The position numbers and the translations under genes were made by a program. The notes under the pieces are model-generated. The model had not been told where the DNA came from. It saw only the letters and a program-made list of their open reading frames with translations, and did no database searches. Shown piece after piece: positions 51,424 through 60,377 of a stretch of DNA of 64,000 nt (the stretch's first letter is position 1; every line of letters begins with the position of its first letter). This DNA comes from Gilvibacter sediminis (GTDB lineage Bacteria; Bacteroidota; Bacteroidia; Flavobacteriales; Flavobacteriaceae): positions 3,716-67,715 of the forward strand of contig NZ_JAQQTE010000022.1 of assembly GCF_028561565.1 (NCBI RefSeq), written 5' to 3'.

Positions 51424-53892
51424 CTACAGTCTAAATACGTTGCTGTTGACCATAAAGATCCCGTTTACTAAAAGGAGCTTTCCGTTTTCCCAGAAGGATC
51501 GGAACATGGGGTTGTCTACCATATAAACCACGCTTCCGCGGCCCATTCTAACTTCTCCAAATACCAAAGAGTTTTTAAGAGAAGCCTTAGCTGCCTCTCC
51601 TGAAAATCCAGCCACGCTTACCGCATCGCCTTCAATATAACCCACATTGTATCCGTTGTCTAGGTGCTGAAAAGAACTGCTACCCAATTTTAGGCTGTAG
51701 TAAGTATCTCCATATCCAAAGGCCATTGGGTGGGAATCGTCCATTTTGATCTTGAAAATAGCTCCTGTGATGAAGTTTTTCAAACTCTCGCGTTCGCGTT
51801 GATCGTAAGGCGTTAAATTGCTCGAATCGTCATCGGAATCACTGGTGTTGTTTTTGAGTCCGAATCCGTCCTTACCACTAAAGGCATTCACTGCTCGACC
51901 CAAAGCAATAACTTTTCCTCCGCCTCGGATCCAACTTTTAAGATCGTCCAAGGTATTTCCGTTGGTAACACTGCCGTACCAGCCTTCTGGCATGATCAAC
52001 ACATCATAATTTTGAAGTACGGAAGGTCTAAAGCTTTCTGTGTTGATGGAGGTGATCGGGTAGTGGAGCTGCTGCTCAAAGAAATGCCAAAGCGCTCCAT
52101 AGCTCAAAGAGGAAGTTCCATCGCCCTGTAACATGGCAATGCGCTGCGGATTGATCAGTTTAATGTCTGGCGATCCAAAATCCGGAGTCCTATCTGCAAA
52201 AGAAGAGTTGGAACTGTATAAATAGCGATCGTACTTCTGGGCGACCTCAATTAAATTTTGCGGGAAATCTGGATTAGTTCTGTTGTCACTTTTAGTGATC
52301 ACTAAACTTCCGCGGTCAAAGCTATTGCCGTTTAGCTGCATGGGCTTTTCTGTAAAGCGTACACGAACTCCAGCTTGTAATAAGGCTGATAGGAAACGCG
52401 CATCTTCCATACTGTTCCATTTGGCAATATATCCAGCCGCAGCAGTATTAACGGTTTCAAAGTTGGATCCTGGAGCGCTTCCGCTTCCGTTTACTTTTAC
52501 CGTGCTCGCTACGCCATCTAGGCCGTAGGCATGCACAAGGTTCCAGGCAGTAATATCATAGGTCAATGGTTCTTCCAAAGCTGCATCTGGCTCAAAAAGT
52601 ACTTTGACCATTTTACCCTTAGGTTGATCTGTGTGAATGATCAAAGCGCCTTGGTTGCTCACGCTTCCTTTGCCTTGTGTGCTGTAACGATAACCTGTAG
52701 CCGAACCGCTGGTCCCAAAGCTGTACTTGATTTCATGACGGTCTAATAAAGCCGTTAGTGTTTTAATGTTGTCTGGGTTTCCAGTCAGGACAAAACTCTT
52801 GTACTTCAAATTAGAAGTGTTGAAGAACTTTTGAAACTCATCGTTGAGCTTGGCTGCGTTTTTAGCGCCCATTTCTACAGTAGAAAGCCCTGTGGTGGTG
52901 TGGTGCATGACGCGATCCACCAACGTGAGTTCGTACCCTTCATCGGTATCAATACCTAAACCGGCACGTCCGTGACCAGCTTGCTCATAAGTCATTCCAA
53001 TAGCTCCCATAAAGGTTGGGTAGGTATCTCCATAACTCGGATACAACAGGTCAAAACGCTCGCGGGTAAAAAACAACCAGCCTTCACTGTCAAAATACTT
53101 GGCGTGGTTTCTACCGATGGCCTCTTGGAAGTCGTACTGCCAATCACTGATGATCTCGTGATAAGGTGCTGCGGCCGGAGCAAAGTAATATGGCTCGTTG
53201 ATGCCTTGTTCGTGGAAATCCACATGAATATGCGGCATCCATTGGTTGTATATTTTTAGACGTTCTTGAGATTCTATCTGTGAAGCCCATGCCCAATCGC
53301 GGTTCAAATCAAAAAGGTAGTGGTTCGGGCGTCCTCCGGGCCAAGGCTCATTGTGCTCAGTAGCAATTTGAGCGCTGTTATACGGTGTCGCCTTTACTTG
53401 GTTGTACCAGTTTGCGTATCGATCACGGCCATCAGGGTTGACGCAGGGATCTATGATAACGATGGTGTTTTGCAGCCAATCTTGCTTTTCGGTAATAAGC
53501 TTGTAAAGCGTCAGCATTGAAGCTTCGGTACTGGAGGCTTCGTTTCCATGTACGTTATAACTCAGCCAAACAATCGCAACCTCTGGATCTGCACTTCCAC
53601 TTGCCAAACCAATACTTTTTAAATTGTCAGTACGGATCTGATCGATCTTAGCTAAATTCTCGGGAGTAGAGATCACAGCGTAGGTGAGCGGTCTGCGCTC
53701 GTAAGTTTTTCCGTAGGTGTCGTATTGTACCATAGGACTTTGGTCTGCCACATGGTTGAAATAGGCTACAACATCTGCATGTCTGCTGAATTGTGTTCCA
53801 ATGGGATAACCTAAAAACTCTTCTGGGGATTGTACTTGCGCCTGTCCAATAAGGCCTACAAACAGTAAAAATAATAGGGTGATGCGTTGCAT
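51424..53892 (-). CDS. M14 family zinc carboxypeptidase with C-terminal GATase-like domain
   Basis: The 822-residue protein has a signal peptide (MQRITLLFLLFVGLIGQAQ), then an M14 metallopeptidase domain: zinc ligands His115 and Glu118 in NVHGNEASSTE, Arg/Asn segment FDLNRDW, third ligand in HVDFHEQG and general base Glu in GMTYEQAGHG. The C-terminal third has a class I glutamine-amidotransferase-like fold (VLIMPEGWYGSV, SWIRGGGKVIALG) without a catalytic Cys that I can identify. It is an exported peptide-degrading enzyme. The longer frame to 54030 crosses the divergent bshC promoter and is rejected. Confidence 0.9.
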   Translation of the reverse strand: MQRITLLFLLFVGLIGQAQVQSPEEFLGYPIGTQFSRHADVVAYFNHVADQSPMVQYDTYGKTYERRPLTYAVISTPENLAKIDQIRTDNLKSIGLASGSADPEVAIVWLSYNVHGNEASSTEASMLTLYKLITEKQDWLQNTIVIIDPCVNPDGRDRYANWYNQVKATPYNSAQIATEHNEPWPGGRPNHYLFDLNRDWAWASQIESQERLKIYNQWMPHIHVDFHEQGINEPYYFAPAAAPYHEIISDWQYDFQEAIGRNHAKYFDSEGWLFFTRERFDLLYPSYGDTYPTFMGAIGMTYEQAGHGRAGLGIDTDEGYELTLVDRVMHHTTTGLSTVEMGAKNAAKLNDEFQKFFNTSNLKYKSFVLTGNPDNIKTLTALLDRHEIKYSFGTSGSATGYRYSTQGKGSVSNQGALIIHTDQPKGKMVKVLFEPDAALEEPLTYDITAWNLVHAYGLDGVASTVKVNGSGSAPGSNFETVNTAAAGYIAKWNSMEDARFLSALLQAGVRVRFTEKPMQLNGNSFDRGSLVITKSDNRTNPDFPQNLIEVAQKYDRYLYSSNSSFADRTPDFGSPDIKLINPQRIAMLQGDGTSSLSYGALWHFFEQQLHYPITSINTESFRPSVLQNYDVLIMPEGWYGSVTNGNTLDDLKSWIRGGGKVIALGRAVNAFSGKDGFGLKNNTSDSDDDSSNLTPYDQRERESLKNFITGAIFKIKMDDSHPMAFGYGDTYYSLKLGSSSFQHLDNGYNVGYIEGDAVSVAGFSGEAAKASLKNSLVFGEVRMGRGSVVYMVDNPMFRSFWENGKLLLVNGIFMVNSNVFRL

Positions 53893-53999
53893 TGATTGGT
53901 TGTTAAAATAAGCATTAAAGCTACGAAAATTGGGGCAAAGCAAATGGGCTCCTAGGGGAACATTAACGAATCTTTTAGAATCGATAGAAGTGAAGTTCG

Positions 54000-54007
54000 T
54001 ATTTTTA
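54000..54007 (+). promoter_or_regulatory. Weak -7 box for bshC
   Basis: TATTTTTA fits TAnnTTTG except at the last base, 23 nt before the ATG at 54031. It also supports rejecting the in-frame TTG at 54016. Confidence 0.35.
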
Positions 54008-54030
54008 CCTTCCAATTGGAGCCAACCCAT

Positions 54031-55632
54031 ATGTCCGCAGCTTACGTACCCTATTCCCAGACTGGTTATTTCTCAAAGACCATATGTGATTATTTGGGGC
54101 AAGAACAGGCCGTAAGACCGTTCTACCACAGATTCCCGTCACTTGAGGCTTTGTCAGATCAGATTCAAGAAAAGCAAGGGACAGCGGTATGCGAGGCAAA
54201 GTGGCGTGAAACTCTTTCTCAAAGTTTGATGGCCGCTTACGGGGGCGTTTCCATGAGTGAGGCCACCGCCAACAATATTGAGTCGCTCAAAGCGCCAAAT
54301 ACCTTTACTATTACTACAGGGCATCAGTTGAATCTATTCACTGGGCCCTTGTATTTTTTATACAAGATCGTATCGGTGATCAACTTTTGTAAGCAGGCTA
54401 AGCAGACTTATCCCGATCACAATTTTGTGCCTGTTTATTGGATGGCTACCGAGGATCACGATTTTGACGAGATCAACTACTTCAATTTTAAAGGGAGTAA
54501 AGTGGCCTGGAACCGCCAAGACGGAGGAGCTGTTGGGGAACTTTCTACGGAAGGTCTTCAGGAAGTTAGTCAGGTTATTGGAGCCGCGATGGGCAAGAGT
54601 ATTCAGGCGAGTTATTTGCGGGAACTCTTTGAGAATGCCTATTTAAAGCATGACGATCTGGCCTCGGCAACACGATATTTAGCCAACGCTTTATTTACAG
54701 ATCAAGGTTTGGTTATCGTCGATGGTAATGACCCAGCGTTAAAAGCTGCGTTTGCGCCTTATGCGAAGCAAGAGCTCTTAGCCCAAAAGGGACATGAAGT
54801 TATTAGTGCTACCACTGCGGATCTAGTTGCTGCTGGATATAAAGAGCAGGTGCATCCGCGTGAGATCAACTTGTTCTATTTGGATCAGGGATTGCGTGAG
54901 CGCATTGTTCAGGCAGGTGATCAATTTGTGATCAATGATACCGACTTGACTTTTTCGAAGGCCGAGATATTGGAGAAGTTAGAAGCCCATCCGGAACAGT
55001 TTTCTCCCAATGCCTTATTGCGTCCACTGTATCAAGAAGTCATCTTACCCAACCTTTGTTATATTGGAGGTGGAGGAGAATTGGCCTATTGGCTACAGTT
55101 AAAGGATTACTTTGACGCCGTTGAGGTTACTTTTCCCATGCTGATGTTGAGAAACTCGGCCTTACTCATCACAGAAAAACAAATGGGCAAATGGGAGCGT
55201 TTGGACCTAAGCGTTGCCGATCTCTTTAAAAAACAAGAAGCATTAGCAGCGCATTTGGTAAAACAACACAGTGGTTTGCCCTTGGATTTTGAGCCGCAGA
55301 AGAAGCATTTGAAAAAGCAGTTTGAGGCGCTGTATGAGCTTGCCAAACAAACCGATCCTTCCTTCGAGGGCGCCGTTGCTGCTCAGGAGAAAAAACAGAT
55401 CAACGGACTCAAGAATCTCGAAAAGCGTCTTAGAAAAGCCGAGAAAAGAAATCATAAGGATCGCATTCAGCGTGCGCAAGAATTGAGGGACGCGGTATTT
55501 CCAGCCAACAATCTGCAAGAGCGCAAAGCCAACTTCTCTGAATTCTATTTGGAGGCTGGAGATGAGCTTATTCCACTGCTTTTGGAGCAACTGGATCCCT
55601 TTAAATCGGAATTTTCTGTAATTCGTCTGTAA
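54031..55632 (+). CDS. bshC: Bacillithiol biosynthesis cysteine-adding enzyme BshC
   Basis: The 533-residue protein matches BshC: N-terminal AAYVPYSQTGYFSKTICDYL, a Rossmann-like core with TITTGHQLNLFTGPLYFLYKI and PVYWMATEDHDFDEINYF, and a long C-terminal coiled coil (KNLEKRLRKAEKRNHKDRIQRAQELRDAVFP). It adds cysteine to glucosaminyl-malate to give bacillithiol, the low-molecular-weight thiol of Bacilli and many Bacteroidota. This implies the cell uses bacillithiol; bshA and bshB are not in the window. The ATG at 54031 is preferred over a TTG five codons upstream. Confidence 0.95.
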   Translation: MSAAYVPYSQTGYFSKTICDYLGQEQAVRPFYHRFPSLEALSDQIQEKQGTAVCEAKWRETLSQSLMAAYGGVSMSEATANNIESLKAPNTFTITTGHQLNLFTGPLYFLYKIVSVINFCKQAKQTYPDHNFVPVYWMATEDHDFDEINYFNFKGSKVAWNRQDGGAVGELSTEGLQEVSQVIGAAMGKSIQASYLRELFENAYLKHDDLASATRYLANALFTDQGLVIVDGNDPALKAAFAPYAKQELLAQKGHEVISATTADLVAAGYKEQVHPREINLFYLDQGLRERIVQAGDQFVINDTDLTFSKAEILEKLEAHPEQFSPNALLRPLYQEVILPNLCYIGGGGELAYWLQLKDYFDAVEVTFPMLMLRNSALLITEKQMGKWERLDLSVADLFKKQEALAAHLVKQHSGLPLDFEPQKKHLKKQFEALYELAKQTDPSFEGAVAAQEKKQINGLKNLEKRLRKAEKRNHKDRIQRAQELRDAVFPANNLQERKANFSEFYLEAGDELIPLLLEQLDPFKSEFSVIRL

Positions 55633-55691
55633 GTGTTGATGAGTGGTTAATTTTTTTGACAGACTTTTTTAGCGAGTCGTCAAATTTCAAC

Positions 55692-55699
55692 TACTTTTG
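55692..55699 (+). promoter_or_regulatory. -7 box of guaA, three bases before the ATG
   Basis: TACTTTTG matches TAnnTTTG and ends at 55699; the ATG starts at 55703. Transcription normally begins a few bases after this box, so the mRNA would be leaderless or nearly so. TTTTTT at 55665-55670 is a possible -33 element with a 21-bp spacer. Confidence 0.5.
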
Positions 55700-55702
55700 C
55701 AC

Positions 55703-57232
55703 ATGCAAAACAACGTACTTATCCTCGATTTTGGTTCGCAGTATACGCAACTCATCGCACGCAGAGTTCGCGAACTCAATATTTACTGTGAAATCCACCC
55801 GTATCACAAAGTTCCAGAGAATTTGGATCCTTTTAAGGCTGTTATCCTTTCCGGGAGTCCTTTTTCGGTTCGCGCAGAAGATGCACCGCATCCAGACCTC
55901 ACGAAGATTAAAGGACACAAGCCTTTACTAGGAGTATGCTATGGAGCGCAATACTTGGCCCATTTTCACGGTGGGAATGTAGCGCCCTCTAATACCCGAG
56001 AATACGGGAGAGCGCGTTTGGCAGAGATCACCGACAATGAAGCTTTGTTTGCGCATATTGAAACAGGATCACAAGTTTGGATGAGTCACAGTGATACCAT
56101 CGCAGCTTTGCCAGAAGGAGGAGTTCGCTTGGCTTCTACACACGATGTAGCCAATGCAGCGTATAAAATTCAAGGAGAGCCTACATACGCTATCCAGTTC
56201 CACCCTGAGGTGTATCACAGTACAGATGGGAAGCAACTCTTGGAAAACTTCTTGATCCATATTGCAGGGATCACACCAGATTGGACGCCAGCACATTTTG
56301 TTGAGACTACCGTTGCGGAGCTCAAAGAGAAATTGGGTGAGGATAAAGTTGTTTTAGGATTATCTGGAGGTGTGGATTCCAGTGTAGCAGCCGTTTTATT
56401 ACACAAGGCCATTGGGAAAAACCTCTATTGCATTTTTGTGAACAACGGACTTTTGCGTAAAAACGAATTTGAAAGCGTCTTGGAACAATACCAAGGTATG
56501 GGGCTCAATGTAAAAGGAGTTGACGCCTCGGCACGCTTTTTGGATGCCTTGAAAGGAGTAACCGATCCGGAGGCCAAGCGCAAGGCTATTGGACGTGTGT
56601 TCATCGAAGTTTTTGACGATGAGGCCAACCAAGTAGAAGGCGTGAACTGGCTGGGACAAGGAACCATTTATCCAGACGTGATTGAAAGCGTCTCTGTAAA
56701 CGGTCCTTCTGTTACTATTAAGTCGCACCACAATGTGGGTGGCTTGCCGGATTTTATGAAATTAAAAGTGGTAGAGCCGCTCCGCATGTTGTTTAAAGAT
56801 GAAGTACGTCGGGTTGGATCGCAGTTGGAGATCTCTCCAGACATCTTAGGGCGTCATCCGTTCCCCGGGCCTGGTTTGGGGATCCGTATCTTGGGTGACA
56901 TCACTTCAGAAAAAGTGCGTATCTTACAAGAAGTAGATCACATTTTTATCGACGGTTTGAAAAAATGGGGGCTCTACGACAAAGTATGGCAAGCAGGAGC
57001 AATCTTGTTGCCTATACAATCTGTTGGAGTTATGGGGGATGAACGTACCTATGAACAGGTAGTTGCATTGCGCGCTGTGGAATCTACAGACGGAATGACT
57101 GCCGATTGGGTGGATTTACCGCATGACTTCCTGCAGGAAACTTCCAACAGCATAATAAATCGAGTGAAAGGCGTTAATAGAGTAGTGTATGACATCAGTT
57201 CTAAACCGCCAGCAACTATTGAATGGGAATAA
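55703..57232 (+). CDS. guaA: GMP synthase (glutamine-hydrolysing)
   Basis: The 509-residue protein has an N-terminal class I glutaminase domain ([20 protein letters not shown]; nucleophile Cys in [12 protein letters not shown]; His/Glu in QFHPEVYHS), an ATP-pyrophosphatase domain ([17 protein letters not shown]) and the C-terminal dimerisation domain ending KPPATIEWE. It converts XMP to GMP using glutamine and ATP. The start [14 protein letters not shown] is the usual one. Its stop overlaps the next start (TAATG). The short distance from the promoter box suggests initiation without a leader. Confidence 0.97.
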   Translation: MQNNVLILDFGSQYTQLIARRVRELNIYCEIHPYHKVPENLDPFKAVILSGSPFSVRAEDAPHPDLTKIKGHKPLLGVCYGAQYLAHFHGGNVAPSNTREYGRARLAEITDNEALFAHIETGSQVWMSHSDTIAALPEGGVRLASTHDVANAAYKIQGEPTYAIQFHPEVYHSTDGKQLLENFLIHIAGITPDWTPAHFVETTVAELKEKLGEDKVVLGLSGGVDSSVAAVLLHKAIGKNLYCIFVNNGLLRKNEFESVLEQYQGMGLNVKGVDASARFLDALKGVTDPEAKRKAIGRVFIEVFDDEANQVEGVNWLGQGTIYPDVIESVSVNGPSVTIKSHHNVGGLPDFMKLKVVEPLRMLFKDEVRRVGSQLEISPDILGRHPFPGPGLGIRILGDITSEKVRILQEVDHIFIDGLKKWGLYDKVWQAGAILLPIQSVGVMGDERTYEQVVALRAVESTDGMTADWVDLPHDFLQETSNSIINRVKGVNRVVYDISSKPPATIEWE

Positions 57233-59169
57233 TGAAAGGAATTAAAATTGGATTTTTGCTGTTCTTTGTAGCCCTCACTACTGCAGCTGCAGCACAGACC
57301 AGTTACAAAAGTCACAACGTAAAACAAGGAGAAACGGTTTTCAGTATTGCCAAGCAGTACGGGGTGACCGAGGAAGCCATCTATCGTTTGAATCCAGATG
57401 CACGCCAAGGCATTCAGGAAAACAACATTTTGATCATCCCTACCGCAGATGATCAGACCAATTACAGCGAACAAGTTGTCGATTTTAAAAGGCATCGCGT
57501 AAAGCGCAAAGAGACGCTTTTTAGCATCGCACAAAAATACGGGGTCACTGTAGACGATATCAAAAAATACAACAAACGCCTGTATTCGGAACAACTTCGA
57601 AAAGGCGATAAGATCATGATTCCAGTTTTGGAACGTACCGTTGTGGTCACTACTGATGCCAATACGGGCAACACTGGGAATACAGGAAACTTACCCGATA
57701 ATACTACCGTTAAGGATACTACCAAAGTCCATACGGTCTTACCAAAGGAAACCAAATATGGTATTGCTCGTAAATACGGGATCAGTATTGCAGAGTTAGA
57801 AGCTTTAAATCCGCAGATCGGTGACACCTTACAAATGGGAGCCGTACTAAAAGTGCCACAAAATGAAGTGGTTGCGGATGCTACCGTAGATGATTCTCTC
57901 TATGATTTTTACGAGGTACAACCCAAAGAAGGATTTTATCGTCTAAAAGTAAAGTTCGGATTGACAGAGGATGAGATCGTTGCCTTGAATCCTTACGCTA
58001 AAGATGGCCTTAAGGCTGGAATGATCCTCAAACTGCCTAAAATGGGCGACGCAGGTACTGAAGCCAGTGCCAATGTGGTCAATCTGGAATATCAGATATC
58101 CAATTACGATACTAAGAAATTGGTGGTCATGTTGCCGTTCAATTTGACCAAAGTCTCTAGAGATTCTGTTGAGGCTAATGAGGATCTACTCATCAATAGC
58201 CGTACACTAAACATTGCATTAGATTTCTACAGCGGAGTGATGATGGCTGCTGATTTTGCCAAGGACAAAGGCCTTTCTGTGGATCTGCAAATTCTAGATA
58301 CTGAAGGCAAATCGTCTAAAGTCAATCAATTAATTGCTCAAGGTAATTTTGATGAGGTGGATGCCGTAATTGGCCCACTCTTTCAAAAAAATGCCACCAG
58401 CGCTAGTAATGCGCTGCGCAGAGCCGATATTCCTGTACTTTCGCCTTTGAGCAATCAACAAGCTAATGGTGGTCGTAACTTTTTCAATACGGTGCCTTCT
58501 AATGATTTCTTGGAAGCGCGTATGATGGAGTACTTGCAAGCCAACAGTGCGGGGAAGAATTTGATCATCATTGCCGATGCCAAAAAGGCGCGTGAAAAGA
58601 ATATGCTGCGCAATGCGTTTCCAAACGCAAAAGTGTTAGACCCGCGTGAGGAGCAATTCCTTTACGTAGTGGATATCCAGAATCAGCTGGATCCTATTGC
58701 AGATAATTGGGTGGTCTTAGCTTCCGATAATCCTGTGCTTGTGAGTAATGTAATTGGTCTGCTCAACGGATTGCCACCAGACAAGGCTGTGCGTTTGTTT
58801 ACTTTGGATAAATCCGACGCCTATGAGTTTGAAGACATTCAAAACTCCAACTTGGCGCGTTTGAAGTTTACTTATCCTTCTGTTTATCGCAGTTTTGATT
58901 ACGACAATCCGGAGGCTTTTGTAACCAGTTATAAAAACAAGTACGGCGTTTATCCCAACCGTTTTGCGATCCGCGGATTCGATGTCACTTACGACTGTTT
59001 GTTGCGTTTGGGCATGGCAGAATCCCTTTATGACGCCATTGACTTAGATGGAGAAACACAATATGTAGGGAATAAATTCTTCTACGTTCGCAGCGGTAGC
59101 GGTTATGCTAATAACGCTGGTTATATCATGATGTACGGAGAAGACCTAAAACTTATCGAAGTAGAATGA
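57232..59169 (+). CDS. LysM-repeat protein with periplasmic-binding-like domain
   Basis: The 645-residue protein has a signal peptide ([22 protein letters not shown]), four LysM repeats (HNVKQGETVFSIAKQYGV, HRVKRKETLFSIAQKYGV, HTVLPKETKYGIARKYGI, YEVQPKEGFYRLKVKFGL) over about residues 28-275, and a C-terminal type 1 periplasmic-binding-like domain (about 300-645; GVMMAADFAKDKGLSVDLQILDTEG, VDAVIGPLFQKNATSAS). LysM repeats bind peptidoglycan. The ligand of the second domain is unknown. It overlaps guaA by one base, an odd pairing of cell-wall and purine genes. Confidence 0.92.
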   Translation: MKGIKIGFLLFFVALTTAAAAQTSYKSHNVKQGETVFSIAKQYGVTEEAIYRLNPDARQGIQENNILIIPTADDQTNYSEQVVDFKRHRVKRKETLFSIAQKYGVTVDDIKKYNKRLYSEQLRKGDKIMIPVLERTVVVTTDANTGNTGNTGNLPDNTTVKDTTKVHTVLPKETKYGIARKYGISIAELEALNPQIGDTLQMGAVLKVPQNEVVADATVDDSLYDFYEVQPKEGFYRLKVKFGLTEDEIVALNPYAKDGLKAGMILKLPKMGDAGTEASANVVNLEYQISNYDTKKLVVMLPFNLTKVSRDSVEANEDLLINSRTLNIALDFYSGVMMAADFAKDKGLSVDLQILDTEGKSSKVNQLIAQGNFDEVDAVIGPLFQKNATSASNALRRADIPVLSPLSNQQANGGRNFFNTVPSNDFLEARMMEYLQANSAGKNLIIIADAKKAREKNMLRNAFPNAKVLDPREEQFLYVVDIQNQLDPIADNWVVLASDNPVLVSNVIGLLNGLPPDKAVRLFTLDKSDAYEFEDIQNSNLARLKFTYPSVYRSFDYDNPEAFVTSYKNKYGVYPNRFAIRGFDVTYDCLLRLGMAESLYDAIDLDGETQYVGNKFFYVRSGSGYANNAGYIMMYGEDLKLIEVE

Positions 59170-59573
59170 GTACAGCTAAAGTGACTTATTTGGGTGGTTT
59201 GAGAACCCAAAATCAGCATATAAAATCAGGAGGTGAATATTTTACTGATGCTCCTGTAGACAATCACGGTAAAGGAGAAGCATTTTCACCCACAGATACT
59301 GTAGCTACTGGCTTAGCCAACTGTATGCTAACCGTTATGGGGATTAAGGCCAATCAAATGGAGGTCAATATGGAAGGCAGTTATGCTGAGGTGACTAAGG
59401 TAATGGCCAGTGACCCTCGTAGAATCTCCGAGATTCATGTAGAATTGCATTTACCTGCTGACTTGGACGATAAGGCTAAAACCATCTTGCAACGCACGGG
59501 AGAGACTTGCCCGGTGCATTACAGCCTACACCCAGACATCCATAAAGTGGTGAATTTTCATTGGGATCTTTAA
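59166..59573 (+). CDS. OsmC-family protein
   Basis: The 135-residue protein has the OsmC/Ohr fold pattern: SPTDTVATGLANCMLTVMGIKA with the first catalytic Cys, and TGETCPVHYSLHPDIH with the second. Such proteins reduce organic hydroperoxides, often with lipoyl or low-molecular-weight thiols. The cysteine contexts match the YhfA-like/OsmC subgroup. It overlaps the LysM gene by four bases (ATGA). Confidence 0.92.
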   Translation: MSTAKVTYLGGLRTQNQHIKSGGEYFTDAPVDNHGKGEAFSPTDTVATGLANCMLTVMGIKANQMEVNMEGSYAEVTKVMASDPRRISEIHVELHLPADLDDKAKTILQRTGETCPVHYSLHPDIHKVVNFHWDL

Positions 59574-59613
59574 ATGGAACTCAATAATGAGAGCTGCTAA
59601 GCGTTATTGAAGT

Positions 59614-60159
59614 ATGCTTAGATTTTTGTCAATCAGCCTTTGTTTACTGCTTTTTGTTGCTGCGGATACTGCAGAAGAGCGCATTGCTTGGAGTGAATCC
59701 TATAAACTTTCTTGGAGCGATTTTAAAGGAACTCCCAAAGTGGGCAACACTTTTGTGGCCAGCACCAGTTCTGGTTTATCATTTTCTTATGGATTCAAGA
59801 CCATTAATGGGGAACCGACTAATGAATTCAATTTTGAGGTTGAGGCTTATTTCTATCCGCAGAACTCCTGGTACGATCCAGGGCGTGTAAGCCCGAGAGT
59901 ATTGCAGCACGAACAAACTCATTTTGACATCACTGAATTACACGCACGCCTGTTGCGCAAGCGCATTGCGGAGTTCAGTTTTTCCTCAAATATTAAAGAC
60001 GAGCTAGACCGGCTCTATGATCAAGTAGAACGCGAGCGCCGTGAAATGCAATCCCGCTACGATCTAGAAACAGACCATTCGGTGATCCGAGATCAGGAAG
60101 CTGCATGGGTGGCTCGTGTACAAGAACTGCTAAAACAATCTGTAGCTTGGAAAGAGTAG
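59614..60159 (+). CDS. DUF922 protein, putative secreted metalloprotease
   Basis: This 181-residue protein has a hydrophobic N-terminal signal segment (MLRFLSISLCLLLFVAADTA) followed by a DUF922-type domain with WSDFKGTPK and LQHEQTHFDITELHARLLRK, which holds a HExxH motif plus downstream His, a likely zinc site. A cell-envelope protease role is inferred from the motif alone. Its 3' end overlaps the next small gene. Confidence 0.83.
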   Translation: MLRFLSISLCLLLFVAADTAEERIAWSESYKLSWSDFKGTPKVGNTFVASTSSGLSFSYGFKTINGEPTNEFNFEVEAYFYPQNSWYDPGRVSPRVLQHEQTHFDITELHARLLRKRIAEFSFSSNIKDELDRLYDQVERERREMQSRYDLETDHSVIRDQEAAWVARVQELLKQSVAWKE

Positions 60160-60374
60160 ATCCGCAAAAAGAGCACCTCATAGCATTAGCCAACTACAAG
60201 ATGCCCTTTGGAAAATACAAGGATCGGTATTTGATTGATCTGCCGGAGGCCTATTTGGTTTGGTTTCGTCAAAAAGGATTTCCTGCAGGAAAATTGGGGC
60301 GCTACTTAGAAGAAGTTCACGAACTTAAGATCAACGGCTTGGAGCCGCTGCTGCGCAAACTTCAAAATCTGTAA
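60105..60374 (+). CDS. DUF3820 small protein
   Basis: Up to 89 residues; the conserved part is YKMPFGKYKDRYLIDLPEAYLVWFRQKGFPAGKLGRYLEEV, the DUF3820 signature. The start is uncertain. ATG 60105 lies 55 bp inside the DUF922 gene, while an in-frame TTG at 60147 gives a 75-residue product closer to homologues I remember. The GKYK...LVWF pattern resembles the C-terminal domain of the exonuclease at 40083-40859. Function unknown; a nucleic-acid role is possible by that resemblance. It ends 3 bp from a convergent gene. Confidence 0.85.
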   Translation: MGGSCTRTAKTICSLERVDPQKEHLIALANYKMPFGKYKDRYLIDLPEAYLVWFRQKGFPAGKLGRYLEEVHELKINGLEPLLRKLQNL

Positions 60375-60377
60375 ACA

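Noticed and set aside
53893-54030. 46-residue N-terminal extension of the M14 peptidase
   Set aside because: It would hide the signal peptide and occupy the bshC promoter region.
55657-55662. TTGACA hexamer upstream of guaA as a sigma-70 -35 element
   Set aside because: Bacteroidota promoters use a different -33/-7 pattern, no suitable -10 hexamer follows at 17 bp, and a good TAnnTTTG box lies just before the gene.
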